Shown here in pieces: positions 22,825-33,189 of a stretch of DNA of 41,895 nt. The position numbers and the translations under genes were made by a program. Origin of the DNA: Candidatus Altimarinota bacterium (GTDB taxonomy: Bacteria > Patescibacteriota > Gracilibacteria > BD1-5 > UBA6164); contig JALUWO010000309.1 in assembly GCA_027019405.1 (NCBI GenBank), positions 1 to 41,895 of the forward strand. The letters are read 5' to 3'. The notes beneath the pieces were generated by a model. It saw nothing but the letters and a program-made list of their open reading frames with translations, ran no database searches and was not told the DNA's origin. Numbering within the stretch: position 1 is the stretch's first letter; every line of letters begins with the position of its first letter.

Positions 22825-23376
22825 ATGGAAAAAATAACTAATCAAAATTTTCAGGAAATTATAAAAAATAAGGATATTTTTAATATGCATTTTATTTGAA
22901 TTGATTTTTCAGGAGAAAATTTTAGTTTGAAAAATTTTTCTGATTGTAAAATTGAAAAATGTAATTTATCAAATATTAGTATAAAAAATACAACATTTAA
23001 TAATGTGTATTTTATAAAATCAAAAATTATGTGATTGGATTTTACTTTAATAAATACTATTTTATCAAATTTTAATTTTTTAAATTGTAATATAGATTTA
23101 TGTTCTTTTAATCAAATGATTTTAAAAAATATAAATTTTGAAGATTCTTTTATAAAAGAATGTAATTTTAGTAAAACTAATTTAGAAAATTCAAATTTTT
23201 CTTATTGTAATTTAGAAAAAACAATTTTTAATCAAACAAATTTAAAAAATGCTAATTTAATAGGATCTTCAAATTTTTATATTGATCCTAATTTAAATAA
23301 TTTAGAAAAAACAAAATTTAGTAGAGAAAATGCTATTTTATTGTTAAGTAGTTTAAATATTATAATTGAATGATAA
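22825..23376 (+). CDS. Pentapeptide-repeat protein
   Basis: A 183-residue protein in which phenylalanine or leucine recurs every fifth residue (for example FSGENFSLKNFSDCKIEKCN, then NFSKTNLENSNFSYCNLEK), the hallmark of the right-handed quadrilateral beta helix. Asn, Cys and Ser fill the variable places. Members range from DNA-gyrase protectors to unknown scaffolds; nothing here tells which. It ends TGA-TAA where the TGA is a final Gly codon, and the next gene may start within this end (ATGATAA at 23370). Confidence 0.88.
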
Positions 23377-24236
23377 ATATGGTAATGTATAAAATAATAT
23401 ACTCTGATAAAAATAATCTAGAAAAAACTTTAGAAAATATAAAAAAAGATTGAATAAAAAATCTTCATATTTTAGCTGATTTTGATAATACTTTGACTAA
23501 GGCTTTTGTGAATTGAATAAAAACTCCAAGTTTAGTTTCTGTAGTTAGATGAAAAGATTGATTATTATGAGAACAATGTGCTATTGATGATACTAAATTA
23601 TTTGAGAAATATTATCCTATAGAAAAAGATCCTAATATTCCATTAGAGAAGAAGAAAAAATATATGACAGAATGGTGGAAAAAAAGTTTTAATTTATTTA
23701 TAAAATACTGATTAAGTAAAGATATTTTAAAAGAAATATGAAAAACAGATTTAATTGAATTTAGAGATTGAATAAAAGATTTTTTTGAATTTACTTTTAA
23801 AAGTAATATTCCTGTAATTATTATTTCAGCTAGTTGATTATGATTAGAATCTATAGAATCTATTTTAGAAAATCATAATTTAAATTTTTCAAATATAAAA
23901 ATTATTTCAAATAATTTTATTTGGGATGAAGATTGAAAAGCTATTTGATATAAACAACCAATAATTCATAGTTTTAATAAAGATGAAACTGTTTTAAAAG
24001 AAAAACCAGAAATTTATAAAAAGATTCAAAATAGAAAAAATGTAATTTTGCTTTGAGATAGTTTATGAGATCATCATATGGTAGATTGATTTGATTATAA
24101 AAATTTAATTAGTATTTGATTTTTAAATGATAAAGAAGATGAATTGTTAGAAGAATACAAAAAAAGATATGATATAGTAATTACTTGAGATTGAGATTTT
24201 GATGAGATTAATAATATTTTAAATAGTATAAAATAA
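23370..24236 (+). CDS. HAD-type pyrimidine 5'-nucleotidase (UMPH-1/cN-III-like)
   Basis: HAD phosphatase of about 285 residues. Nucleophile motif ILADFDNTLTKAF (D-x-D-x-T type, near residue 36), motif II VIIISASGLGLE (about 155) and motif III/IV NVILLGDSLGDHHMVD (about 230-245) follow the pattern of cytosolic 5'-nucleotidase III, which dephosphorylates pyrimidine monophosphates. Three in-frame ATGs, at 23370, 23379 and 23385, are possible; the first overlaps the preceding stop and suggests coupled translation, but this is not decided. The family is better known in eukaryotes, so its presence here is of note. Confidence 0.85.
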
Positions 24237-24241
24237 AAATT

Positions 24242-24748
24242 ATGAAAAAAGTAACATTTTTAACTTGTTGATGAACAATAGATAAAGATTATTGAGTTTG
24301 AAAATGAATTTATGATGTAGAACCTTGAAATCCTATTGTTGGTAATATTCTTGATAAAAATCTAGCTAATTGGAAGTATGAAATAATAGAGGTTTTAAGA
24401 AAAGATAGTTTGGATATGAATGATGAAGATAGAAAGAAAGTAAAAGAAGAAATTTTAGAAATATCTAATGATAAGGTAATTATTACACATTGAACAGATA
24501 CTATGATAGAAACTTGAAAAGTTTTAGAAAATATAAAAAATAAAGTTGTAATCTTAGTGTGAGCTGCAAGACCATATTCTATGAAAGATTCAGATGCAGA
24601 ATTTAATATTTGATATACATTAGGAGTATTAGATATTTTATCTAAAAATGAACAATATTGAGTATATATTACAATGAATTGAGAAGTTTTTGATATAGAT
24701 AATGTAGAAAAGTGAGATGATTGAGTTTTTAGAAAAATAAAAGAATAA
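24242..24748 (+). CDS. Asparaginase N-terminal-domain protein (half length)
   Basis: A 168-residue protein equal to only the first of the two domains of type I/II L-asparaginase (usually about 330 residues). It has the first catalytic Thr in TCGGTIDKDYG (about residue 12), the second triad group in ITHGTDTMIETGKVL (Thr-Asp, about 82) and GAARPYSMKDSDAEFNIG, corresponding to the region with the catalytic Lys. There is no C-terminal domain and no sign of a broken remainder downstream, since the next gene starts 3 bases later. Either a minimal asparaginase-like enzyme or a protein with another amide substrate. Confidence 0.82.
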
Positions 24749-24751
24749 AAA

Positions 24752-25426
24752 ATGAATTTATTATTAAAAGAGATAAAAATTTTTAGTAAACAAAATTGGT
24801 GGATTTATATTATTTTTATAATCTGCCTTTTTATTATTTATAAAACTAATTCTTGAAGCTTACTAGAAGTTGGTTTGGTTTTTATGTTTCACTTTTTGTG
24901 AGATATGTTTGTGATGATGATGTGAGATTATTATGCTAAAAAAGAAGATAAAAAAGCTTTATATTCTCAAATCTGAAGTTTTTTGATTTTTGGTTTTATA
25001 TGAATATATGCTTGAATTATTGATTGAAAATGGAGTTATTTAATACCACAATTATTGTTTTTTTGGCCAATAATAAAATGATTTTATCCAAAATTTAAAT
25101 GGCTTGATTATAAATTTTTGACTTTTATTTGAATTTTAGTTTTTAGTTTTTATTATTATTTAGATTTAATAGTTAATATTTGAGTATTTATTCAAATATT
25201 ATGATTTATTATATTTCCAATTTCTCTTATCTTAAATAATGAAAAAATAAGATATTTTTGAAATCTAGTTTGAATATTTTTTATTTTTATTTGATCAGCT
25301 TATTTGCTTTATTTGTGATTTTTGGATAAAAAAGTTATTTGAACTGATGTTAGTTATACTTTACTACCATTTACTGTTTTTATATTTTATTTAAAAAATT
25401 TTAAAAAATATATAAATTTATGTTAG
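24752..25426 (+). CDS. Seven-helix membrane protein, unknown
   Basis: A 224-residue polytopic protein with about seven hydrophobic segments, one early Lys/Glu loop (YYAKKEDKKALYSQ, about 63-76) and Gly/Phe-rich helices. I cannot assign it. It ends with TAG, and its stop overlaps the start of the following WecA-like gene (ATG at 25420), so the two are translationally coupled; a joint role in surface polymer assembly is possible but not shown. Confidence 0.78.
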
Positions 25427-26478
25427 ACATTTTTATTACATTCTTTGTCTCATTTTTATTATCATTGTCTTTTATTTTCCTTTGTTCTAAGTTATTTTAT
25501 AAATTGGACATATTAGACAATCCTAAAAAATATTGAAAAAAAAGAGATCCAATACCATATTGAGTTTGAATTATTTTTTTTATTGTATTTTTTATTGTAA
25601 GTTATTTTTTTGTAGAGCATAATTATAAACTTTATTTATTATGGTTTTTTTGATGAATAGTTACTATTATTAGTTTTATAGATGATAGATTGGATGTAAG
25701 TGCAAAAATTAGACTCATTATTCAGATTATAATTTGAGCTGTTATATGAATAACATCTATAAAAATATGATATATTTCAAATGTTTTTTGATGAATTATT
25801 GATTTGCAAACTTATAATTTTGAAATATTAAATCATACAATTTATATTATTCCACTTATTTTTACAATTATTTGGTATGTATTTATTTTTAATGCTTTAA
25901 ATTGGTCAGATTGAATACAAGCAAATACATCTTGATTATCAATAATATCATTTTTTATATTATTTCTACTTTGATATATATTATTTAATAAGGATAATTA
26001 TGAATGATGAATAGAAAATGCTATTTTCATAATGAAATTATCAATAATTTTAGTTTGAATACTTATACCATTTTTTTATTTTGATATAAAAAGTAAAGTA
26101 TTGATGGGAGATAGTTGAACTATGTTCTTATGATTTATGTTGGCTTCATTAGCAATTATTTCAGGTTGAAAAATAGCTACTGTTTTAGTTGTTTTTTGAA
26201 TATATGTTGTTGATGCAGTTTATGTGATTATAAGGAGAATATATAATAAAAAGAGTCCTTTATCATGAGATTTTACTCACTTACATCATAGGCTTTTAGA
26301 TATATGACTTTCAAAAAAACAAGTATTAACTATTATTTTTTCATTTTCTTTTATATTTTGAGTTACAGCTTTATTTTTAGATAAAACTTGAAAAATAATT
26401 GTATTTGTAATTATTATTTTTGTAGTTATATTTATAAATGAAATAATTAGAATTGTGTTAAAAAATATAAAAAAATAA
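25420..26478 (+). CDS. Undecaprenyl-phosphate sugar-1-phosphate transferase, WecA/TagO/MraY superfamily
   Basis: Integral membrane enzyme that transfers a sugar 1-phosphate (GlcNAc-1-P in most WecA/TagO) to the lipid carrier, the first step of surface polysaccharide or teichoic acid building. The 352-residue protein has about ten membrane helices. Conserved sites: FIDDRLDVSAKIRL (Asp-Asp, about 88), NALNWSDGIQ (about 165), MGDSGTMFLGFMLA (about 230) and HLHHRLLDIGLSKKQ (about 287), the His-rich loop diagnostic of WecA/TagO versus MraY. Overlaps the preceding gene by 7 bases. Confidence 0.9.
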
Positions 26479-26488
26479 GTATTATTTT

Positions 26489-27193
26489 ATGAAAAAAAAG
26501 AATAATTGATTTACATTTATAGAATTACTTGTTGTTACTTCAATTTTAATAATTATATCAACTTCAAGTGTTTTTTACTTTTTTTGATTTATAGATCAAA
26601 CTAATTTAAATACTTGAGTTGATATGGTTAAACAAGATATTTTAGATTTGGATAAAAAGATTAAGAATAAAGATATTTTAGATTATAAATTATTTTTAAA
26701 AAAATGATCACTTTTTATGTATGATTATGAAAATACTTTAAATTTAAATAATATTTTAGAATTTAGTTGAACAATAAATTATGATACTTGAAGTTGACAA
26801 TTATTTTTAAATCCTTTATGAAATACAAATGATGCATTGAATATTATTGTTTATGCTAATGATAAAAAATTAAAAGATTATATAATTTCATGAGATTCAA
26901 AAATGGATATATGACTTTATAAATTTAAAAAATATAGAGTTAATTCTACTTATTCATGACAAATACTTAATAATATAAATTTAGATTATTTTTCAGAAAA
27001 TAATTTAGATCATAAAAAACAAAATTACTTAAGATTAGTAAAAATTAGTACAGATAAAAATAATGATTTAGATTCAATTTATATAAATAATATTTTATGA
27101 AGAAAAAGTTTTAGTGATAATATTAATTCTAATTTATTAAAGCTAACTTTTGATTTTAATTGAAAAGAAAAAACTTTAGAAATAAAAAAATAA
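26489..27193 (+). CDS. Type IV prepilin-like protein
   Basis: Class III signal peptide: MKKKNNG|FTFIELLVVTSILIII, with the processing Gly encoded by TGA and the Glu at position +5 of the mature protein. The rest of the 234 residues is a polar domain rich in Asn, Asp and Lys, longer than a usual major pilin and without an obvious disulfide loop, so a minor pilin or pseudopilin is likely. It would be processed by a prepilin peptidase and assembled by the PilB/PilC pair at the left end of this window. It is flanked by a surface glycolipid gene and fmt, not by other pil genes. Confidence 0.88.
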
Positions 27194-27197
27194 AAAT

Positions 27198-28166
27198 ATG
27201 GAAAAAAAGATAAAAATAGCATTTTTTTGAACTTGAAATTTTTCTGCTAATATTTTAAAATCTTTATTAGAAGATTTTAAAAATAATATTGAAGTGAAGC
27301 TAGTGGTTTCTCAACCAGATAAACCAGTTTGAAGAAAAAAGATATTAGAAAAAACTCCAGTAAAAATTGTAGCTGAAAACAATAATTTAGAAATATTACA
27401 ACCAAATAAAATAAAAGATAATAAAGAATTTTTTAGAAAATTAAATTCTTTAGATTTAGATTTTATAGTTGTTGTAGCATATTGAAAAATTGTTCCAAAA
27501 GAGGTTTTAGCAGCTCCTAAAAATTGATGTATAAATATTCATTGAAGTATTTTACCAGCTTATAGATGAGCAAGTCCTATTCAAGAATCTATAAAATCTT
27601 GAGATAAGAAAACTTGACTTACAATTATGTATATGTCTGAAGGAATGGATGAATGAGATATTTTATCAGTGCAAGAAATTGAAATTTGAGAAAATTATAC
27701 AACTATAGATTTATTTAAGAAATTTGAAGAATTCTGACCTAAGTTATTAGTAGATACTTTAAGATGAGTATTAAATTGAACAATATTATGAAAAAAACAA
27801 GATGATTCTAAAGCAACTTATTGTTCTAAAATTTTAAAAACTGATTGAAAAATAAATTTTTTAAAAGAATCTTGAAAACAAATATATAATAAATTTAGAG
27901 CTTATTATCCTTGGCCTTGAATTTATACTTACTATAAAGGAAAAAAGTTAAATTTAGAAGATATTATTTTGCTACCAGTACCTCAAGACTTTGGGAAACT
28001 ATTACCTGGGAAAGTTGAAAAAATAGACAAAAAAAATATTTGAATAATATGTAATGATAATAAAATTTTACTTTTAAAACAAGTAAAACTTGAATGAAAA
28101 AAGAGTATAGATATACTTTCTTTTGTTAATGGAAATAAAGAATTTTTAGATTATAAATTTGATTAA
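27198..28166 (+). CDS. fmt: Methionyl-tRNA formyltransferase
   Basis: Formylates initiator Met-tRNA with 10-formyl-tetrahydrofolate. The 322-residue protein is full length: Rossmann start IKIAFFGTGNFSANIL, the catalytic NIHGSILPAYRGASPIQ (Asn, His, about 113-128) and the Asp in MSEGMDEGDIL (about 148-158), then a C-terminal OB-like domain beginning near AYYPWPGIYTYY. The gene lies 4 bases after the prepilin stop. With glyA in the same run it forms part of folate one-carbon use. Later Gly codons include a few GGG/GGA besides TGA. Confidence 0.96.
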
Positions 28167-28170
28167 AACT

Positions 28171-28929
28171 ATGTTTAATATTGCACTTAATACTTTTAGA
28201 GAAATTGTAAGAAATAAGTTTTTGTATTTAATTTTATTTTTTGCTTTTGCTTTTATTGTTTTTTCAATTTCTTTATGAAAACTAACAATTTGAGATGATA
28301 ATAAAATAATTGTTGATTTTTGATTGGCAATGATAGAAATTTTTTGAATAATATGAGTTTTGTTTGTATGAAGTCAGTTACTTTTTAAAGAAATAGAAGG
28401 GAAAACTATTTTTCTTATTTTAAGTAAACCAATAAAAAGATATGAATTTATTTTATGAAAATTTTTAGGTTTCTCAGCTACTATTTTTTTAATTATATTA
28501 TTTCAGTCATTATTATTTTTATTTATTTTGTTTTTGAAAGATATAGAAATAACAAAATTAATAGTTATGTCTCTTCTTTTTACATATTTAAAATTAGAAA
28601 TATTATTAGTATTGGTTTTTTTCTTTTCAACTTTTATGTCAAATATAATGACAATTTTGATTTCACTTATGGTTTATCTTATTTGACATAGTTTTTCTTT
28701 ACTGATAGATATGGCATTAAGATTAAAAAATGAAATTTTATTAAAAACTATAGAAGCTGTAAATTTATTTTTTCCTCCATTGGAAGCTTTAAATATTAAA
28801 AATTATATTGGTTCTCCAAAATTTATATCAAATATATTTTTATTAGAAAATACTTTTTATTCTTTAGTTTTTATAATAATTTTACTTTATTTTACAGTTT
28901 TAATCTTTTCTAGAAAAGAATTTGAATAA
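28171..28929 (+). CDS. ABC-2 type transporter permease
   Basis: A 252-residue protein with six membrane helices and the ABC-2 permease feature LLFKEIEGKTIFLILSKPIKRYEFILGK (about 72-98; cytoplasmic loop with E-x-x-G-x). The N-terminus NTFREIVRNKFLYLILFF is also typical. No ATPase subunit is encoded next to it; the partner must be elsewhere. Substrate unknown. Its stop overlaps the prmC start by one base (TAATG). Confidence 0.83.
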
Positions 28930-29804
28930 TGAAAAAACAAGAAATAATTAATTTTTGAATTAAGCTTTGAATATCACAAAATAATATTTTAAAAGTTTTA
29001 GAATTAGTAACTGGTTTAGATAAAAGCCAGTTATTTTTAAGTAATAATATTGATGATAAATTTATTTGAAAAATAGAAAAACATTTTGCTAGATTAGTTA
29101 GTTGAGAACCAATAGAATATATTTTAAACAAAGCAGAATTTTTTTGATTTGATTTTTATGTTGATTCTAGAGTTCTAGTTCCTAGAAATGATACTGAAAT
29201 TATGGTAGATCAGGTTTTAGAGTCATCAGTACCAGATTTATATATTGATATTTGAACTTGAAGTTCTTGTATTCCTATATCAATATTAAAAAACTTATTA
29301 ACAGAGGGGGGTAACTTTTTGAAAAAAGCTTATGCAATAGATATTTCAAAAGATGCTTTGGAAGTTGCTAAAATTAATATAAAAAGACATAATTTAGAAA
29401 AAAATATAAAATTAATAAATTGAAATTTATTAGATAATTTTGAATTTGATACAAGTTTTTTAAGTCCAAATTGAGATTTAAATTTAGATAATTTGATTAT
29501 CACAGCAAATCTTCCTTATATAAAAAATTGAGATTTTAAAAATATGGATGAAGAAACTATTAATTTTGAGCCTGATTTAGCCTTATATTGATGAGAAAAA
29601 ACAGGTTTTGAATTGTATGAAAAATTAATTTATCAAATTTTTGAATTACAAAGTATTTATAATATTGAAAGTTTAGTTTTATTTATAGAAATAGGTTTTG
29701 ATCAAAAAGAAATTGCTATAGAATTTTTAGAAAAACAAAATTTGAAATTTGAATTTTTTAAGGATAATCAGGATATTGATAGATGTGTTAAAATATATTT
29801 TTAA
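28929..29804 (+). CDS. prmC: Peptide-chain release factor N5-glutamine methyltransferase
   Basis: Methylates the Gln of the GGQ loop of release factors. The 291-residue protein has an N-terminal helical domain (residues 1-75), VLVPRNDTEIMVD (RPxTE-like, about 90), the SAM motif YIDIGTGSSCIPIS (about 112) and the catalytic ANLPYI (about 194). The last differs from the usual NPPY in the first proline, as seen in some family members. In an organism with UGA recoded, RF2 is expected to be absent, so RF1 would be its only major target (inference). The frame includes GAG GGG GGT, a run of six G at 29306-29311. Confidence 0.92.
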
Positions 29805-29868
29805 TAAAATTTGAGAAAATAAATTAAATATGTTATTATAATAATAGTTATTTTTTATTTAAAAATAA

Positions 29869-30531
29869 ATGTGATTAGAAGATTACATACCTAGTGAATG
29901 AGTTTCTGAAGATTGATGAGCTTCTGTTGAACAAGTAAAGGAAGTTTCTGAACAATATAAAAAACAAGCAGCAAAATCTGCAGCTTGAATAAAAAGAACT
30001 CAAAAAGATGAAAAAAAAGCTAAGACATATGATATGTTATTAGCTTGATTTTTAGTTCATATAATTGTAGATGATAGGTTTAGATGAATACTTGATGATT
30101 TAATTTGATTAATACATAAATGATATCCATCAAATTTTATTTTAGGTATTATTTCTCTTGTTTATATTGATATTTCTAATAAAATTAGAGAAATTTGAAA
30201 TAAAGAATATATAGAATTTAATTATAAAACTGAAATAAGAAAAGAATTTAATAATAGTACAATTGATTTAGAAGTTAAAAATAGAATAAATTTATGGATT
30301 GATGATATTGTTAATTCAGTTTCAATTGAATATTCTAGTGTCTTAACAAAGAGATTAATTTGATTTTTAGAAAGTCAAGAAGATATTATAATATTTATAT
30401 CAAAAGTATTTATGTTATTTTTAAATGATATAAATATTAATATTAGTTTATCAAAATCTCAAAATATTTCAGAATTTATAATTAGTGAGGTTTTAATTAA
30501 GTTAAAAAAATTAAAACTTGATGATATTTAA
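29869..30531 (+). CDS. Hypothetical helical protein
   Basis: A 220-residue protein I do not recognise. Residues 1-50 are polar and start [10 protein letters not shown]; a basic stretch ([20 protein letters not shown], about 32-51) comes before a moderately hydrophobic region about residues 55-105, which may pass the membrane once or lie on it. The remainder is helical and charged. ATG at 29869 is followed at once by TGA (Gly), so the standard code would give no protein at all. Last gene before a terminator. Confidence 0.75.
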
Positions 30532-30554
30532 AAGTATATTTTATATACTTTTTT
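30530..30554 (+). terminator. Rho-independent terminator
   Basis: AAAAGTATAT (30530-30539), loop TTT, ATATACTTTT and further T. It begins in the stop codon of the gene before it and closes the long rightward run from glyA. Confidence 0.82.
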
Positions 30555-30567
30555 ATTTTGTTTAAAT

Positions 30568-30595
30568 TTGACTTATTTAGTGTTTTGTATAAAAT
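30568..30595 (+). promoter_or_regulatory. Promoter of fusA
   Basis: TTGACT (30568-30573) and TGTATAAAAT (30586-30595), with TAAAAT 16 bases after the -35 box or an extended -10 element. Directly downstream lies GCGCGCG, a very unusual GC-rich stretch for this sequence, near the expected start of transcription. Confidence 0.55.
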
Positions 30596-30597
30596 CT

Positions 30598-30677
30598 GCG
30601 CGCGTACTTCCAAATATAAAAGTACTAAATTTTTGTTAATTATACAAAAAATATTTAATTTTAATAAATTTAAATCT
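30598..30677 (+). promoter_or_regulatory. 5' leader of fusA with small hairpin
   Basis: The leader of about 75 bases contains the hairpin GTACTT (30604-30609) / AAGTAC (30620-30625) and then only A/T to the ATG. No Shine-Dalgarno is seen. In-frame codons continue upstream to 30558, but the promoter lies inside that extension, so it is untranslated. Confidence 0.45.
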
Positions 30678-32825
30678 ATGGCTGATCAAAAAGTGTCATT
30701 AGACAAAATAAGAAATATAGGTATTATTGCCCATATTGATGCTGGTAAAACTACTGCAACTGAAAGAATTTTATTCTATACAGGTAAAATTCATAAAATT
30801 TGAGAAACTCATGATGGTGAATGAACAATGGATTGGATGGAACAAGAACAAGAAAGAGGTATTACAATTACTTCTGCTGCTACAACTTGTTTCTGGAAAG
30901 GTTATCAAATAAATATTATTGATACTCCTTGACATGTTGATTTTACTATTGAAGTAGAAAGATCTCTTAGAGTTTTAGATGGTTGAGTTGCTGTTTTTGA
31001 TGCTTCTCAATGAGTAGAACCTCAATCAGAAACTGTTTGGAAACAAGCTGATAAATATAATGTTCCTAGAATAGCATTTGTAAACAAAATGGATAAAATG
31101 GGTGGTGATTTTGATATGACAATTGATTCTATCAAAAAAAGACTTGCTTGAAATAAAGTAGTTGCTATTCAATATCCTATTGGTGCTGCTGAAACTTTTG
31201 AAGGTATTGTTGATATTGTAGAAATGAAAGCATATCACTTTGAAGGTGATTCTGGTGAAAAAATTACTGAAATTGAAATTCCTGCTGATATCAAAGATAA
31301 ATGTGAAGCATATAGACTTGAACTTATGGAAAAAGTTGCAGAAATGGATGATGATTTAATGAATAAATACTTTGAAGAAGGTGAATTATCTGTTGATGAA
31401 ATTAAAAAAGGTTTAAGAATTGCTATTTGTAATAATGAATTATATGCTGTAACTTGTGGTTCAGCTCTTCAAAATATTGGTGTACAAATGGTTATTGATG
31501 CTGCAGTTGAATATTTACCATCTCCACTTGATGTAAATGGTGGTATGATTGATGCAAAAGATGTTGATACAGGTGAAGTTATAAAACAAATTCCTGTTGC
31601 TAATGACTCTTCTTTAGCTGCTATTGCATTTAAAGTTGCTACTGATCCTTTTGTTGGTAAATTAATATTTACAAGAGTTTATGCTGGTACATTAAAATCA
31701 GGTTCATATATTTATAATGCTACTACTGGTTCAAAAGAAAGAGTGGGTAGATTATTACAAATGCATGCAAATGATAGAGTTGAAATCTCTGAAATTACTG
31801 CTGGTAATATTGGTGCTGTTGTTGGTCTTAAATGAACAAAAACAGGTGATACACTTTGTGATGTAAATGATAAATTTCTAGTAGAATCTATTGAATTTCC
31901 AGAACCAGTTATTTCTATATCTGTTGAACCAAAATCAAAAGCAGATCAAGAAAAAATGGGTGTTGCTTTAAATAAATTAGCTGAAGAAGATCCTTCATTT
32001 AGAGTTCATACTGATGAAGAAACTGGTCAAACAATTATTTCAGGTATGGGTGAATTACATCTTGATATTATTGTTGATAGAATGAGAAGAGAATTTAATG
32101 TTGAATGTAATGTTGGTGCTCCTCAAGTTTCATATAGAGAAACAATTAAAACAGTTGCTAAAGATGTTGAACATAAATATTCAAAACAAACATGAGGTAG
32201 AGGTCAATATGGTCATGTTGTAATAACTTTTGAACCATATAAAGAAATGGATGAAGAGGATATTGCTGCTGAATTAAAAGAAAAACCTACTAATAAATTT
32301 GTAAATAAAATTGTTGGTTGAGTTATACCAAAAGAATATATTCCAGGTGTACAAAAAGGTTTAAATGAAGCTTATGCAAGAGGTTTTGTTGCTGGTTATC
32401 CAATGGTTGATATAAAAGCTACTCTTACATTTGGTTCTTTCCATGATGTTGATTCATCTGAATTATCATTTAAATTAGCTGCATCTAAAGCTTTCCAAGA
32501 AGCATGTAGAAAAGCACAAGCTACTTTACTTGAACCAATAATGAAAGTTGAAGTTAATACTCCTGAAGAATATATGGGTGATATTATAGGTCAAATTAAT
32601 TCAAAAAGAGGTAGAATTGAAGAAATGGGTGATAGAGGTCAAGCTAAAATTGTTACAGCTTTTGTTCCATTATCAGAAATGTTTGGTTACATGACTGAAT
32701 TAAGATCTGCTTCTCAAGGTAGAGCAACTTATGCAATGGAATTTGATCATTATGAAGAAGTTCCAACAAATGTTGCAACTAAAATTAGAGAAGAAAGAGG
32801 TTTTGTTCTTCCTGATGAAGATTAA
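30678..32825 (+). CDS. fusA: Translation elongation factor G
   Basis: GTPase that drives ribosome translocation. The 715-residue protein is full length: G1 AHIDAGKTT (about 18-26), switch II DTPGHVDFT (about 85), G4 NKMDK (about 138), then domains II-V through to a C-terminal [11 protein letters not shown]. The start at 30678 gives [20 protein letters not shown], matching the family. Glycine is mainly GGT here; only about nine sites, such as the TGA in DTPGH, use TGA, in contrast with the TGA-rich neighbours. Single-gene unit with promoter and strong terminator. Confidence 0.98.
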
Positions 32826-32826
32826 T

Positions 32827-32864
32827 AAAAAAATATTACTTTTTTAAAAAAGTAATATTTTTTT
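32827..32864 (+). terminator. Rho-independent terminator after fusA
   Basis: Perfect palindrome: seven A, TATTAC, TTTTTT/AAAAAA, GTAATA, seven T. Very strong for an A/T stem. Confidence 0.88.
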
Positions 32865-33189
32865 ATTATTTAAAATCTTGTATTTTTTATAAATTTACAT
32901 ATTATAAAATTACCTAAAAATTTAGGTAAGAAAATAGTAATGAAATAATATTTATAAAATATTTATAAAATTAAATTAAAAAATATTAAGTAGTTAATTA
33001 GGTTAAAAAAGACAAAAAAAGTCTATAAATTAAAAAAATTACCTGATTTTCAATTTATTCAATAAAAATACATTTTTTGATAAGATATATTGTCCTATAA
33101 TATTTATTATAGTTTATTTATAGTATAGTAAGTATATCTTTAAAATATTTTATAAATTAAAAAATTTTAATTTATAATATAACTTTATT
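32865..33189. other. Intergenic region with repeated AGGT/ACCT inverted motifs
   Basis: No gene. Contains the hairpin TTACCTAAA-AA-TTTAGGTAA (32910-32929) without a T-run, and a wider inverted pair AATTAGGT (32996-33003) / ACCTGATT (33041-33048) enclosing GAC-A7-GTC. Possible promoter elements for rny follow (TATAAT at 33096-33101, with TTGATA at 33077, spacing short). The repeated half-sites may be operators. Confidence 0.5.

Noticed and set aside
30558-30677. N-terminal extension of EF-G by 40 residues from an in-frame ATG
   Set aside because: The family N-terminus starts at 30678, and the promoter boxes and the leader hairpin fall inside the extension.
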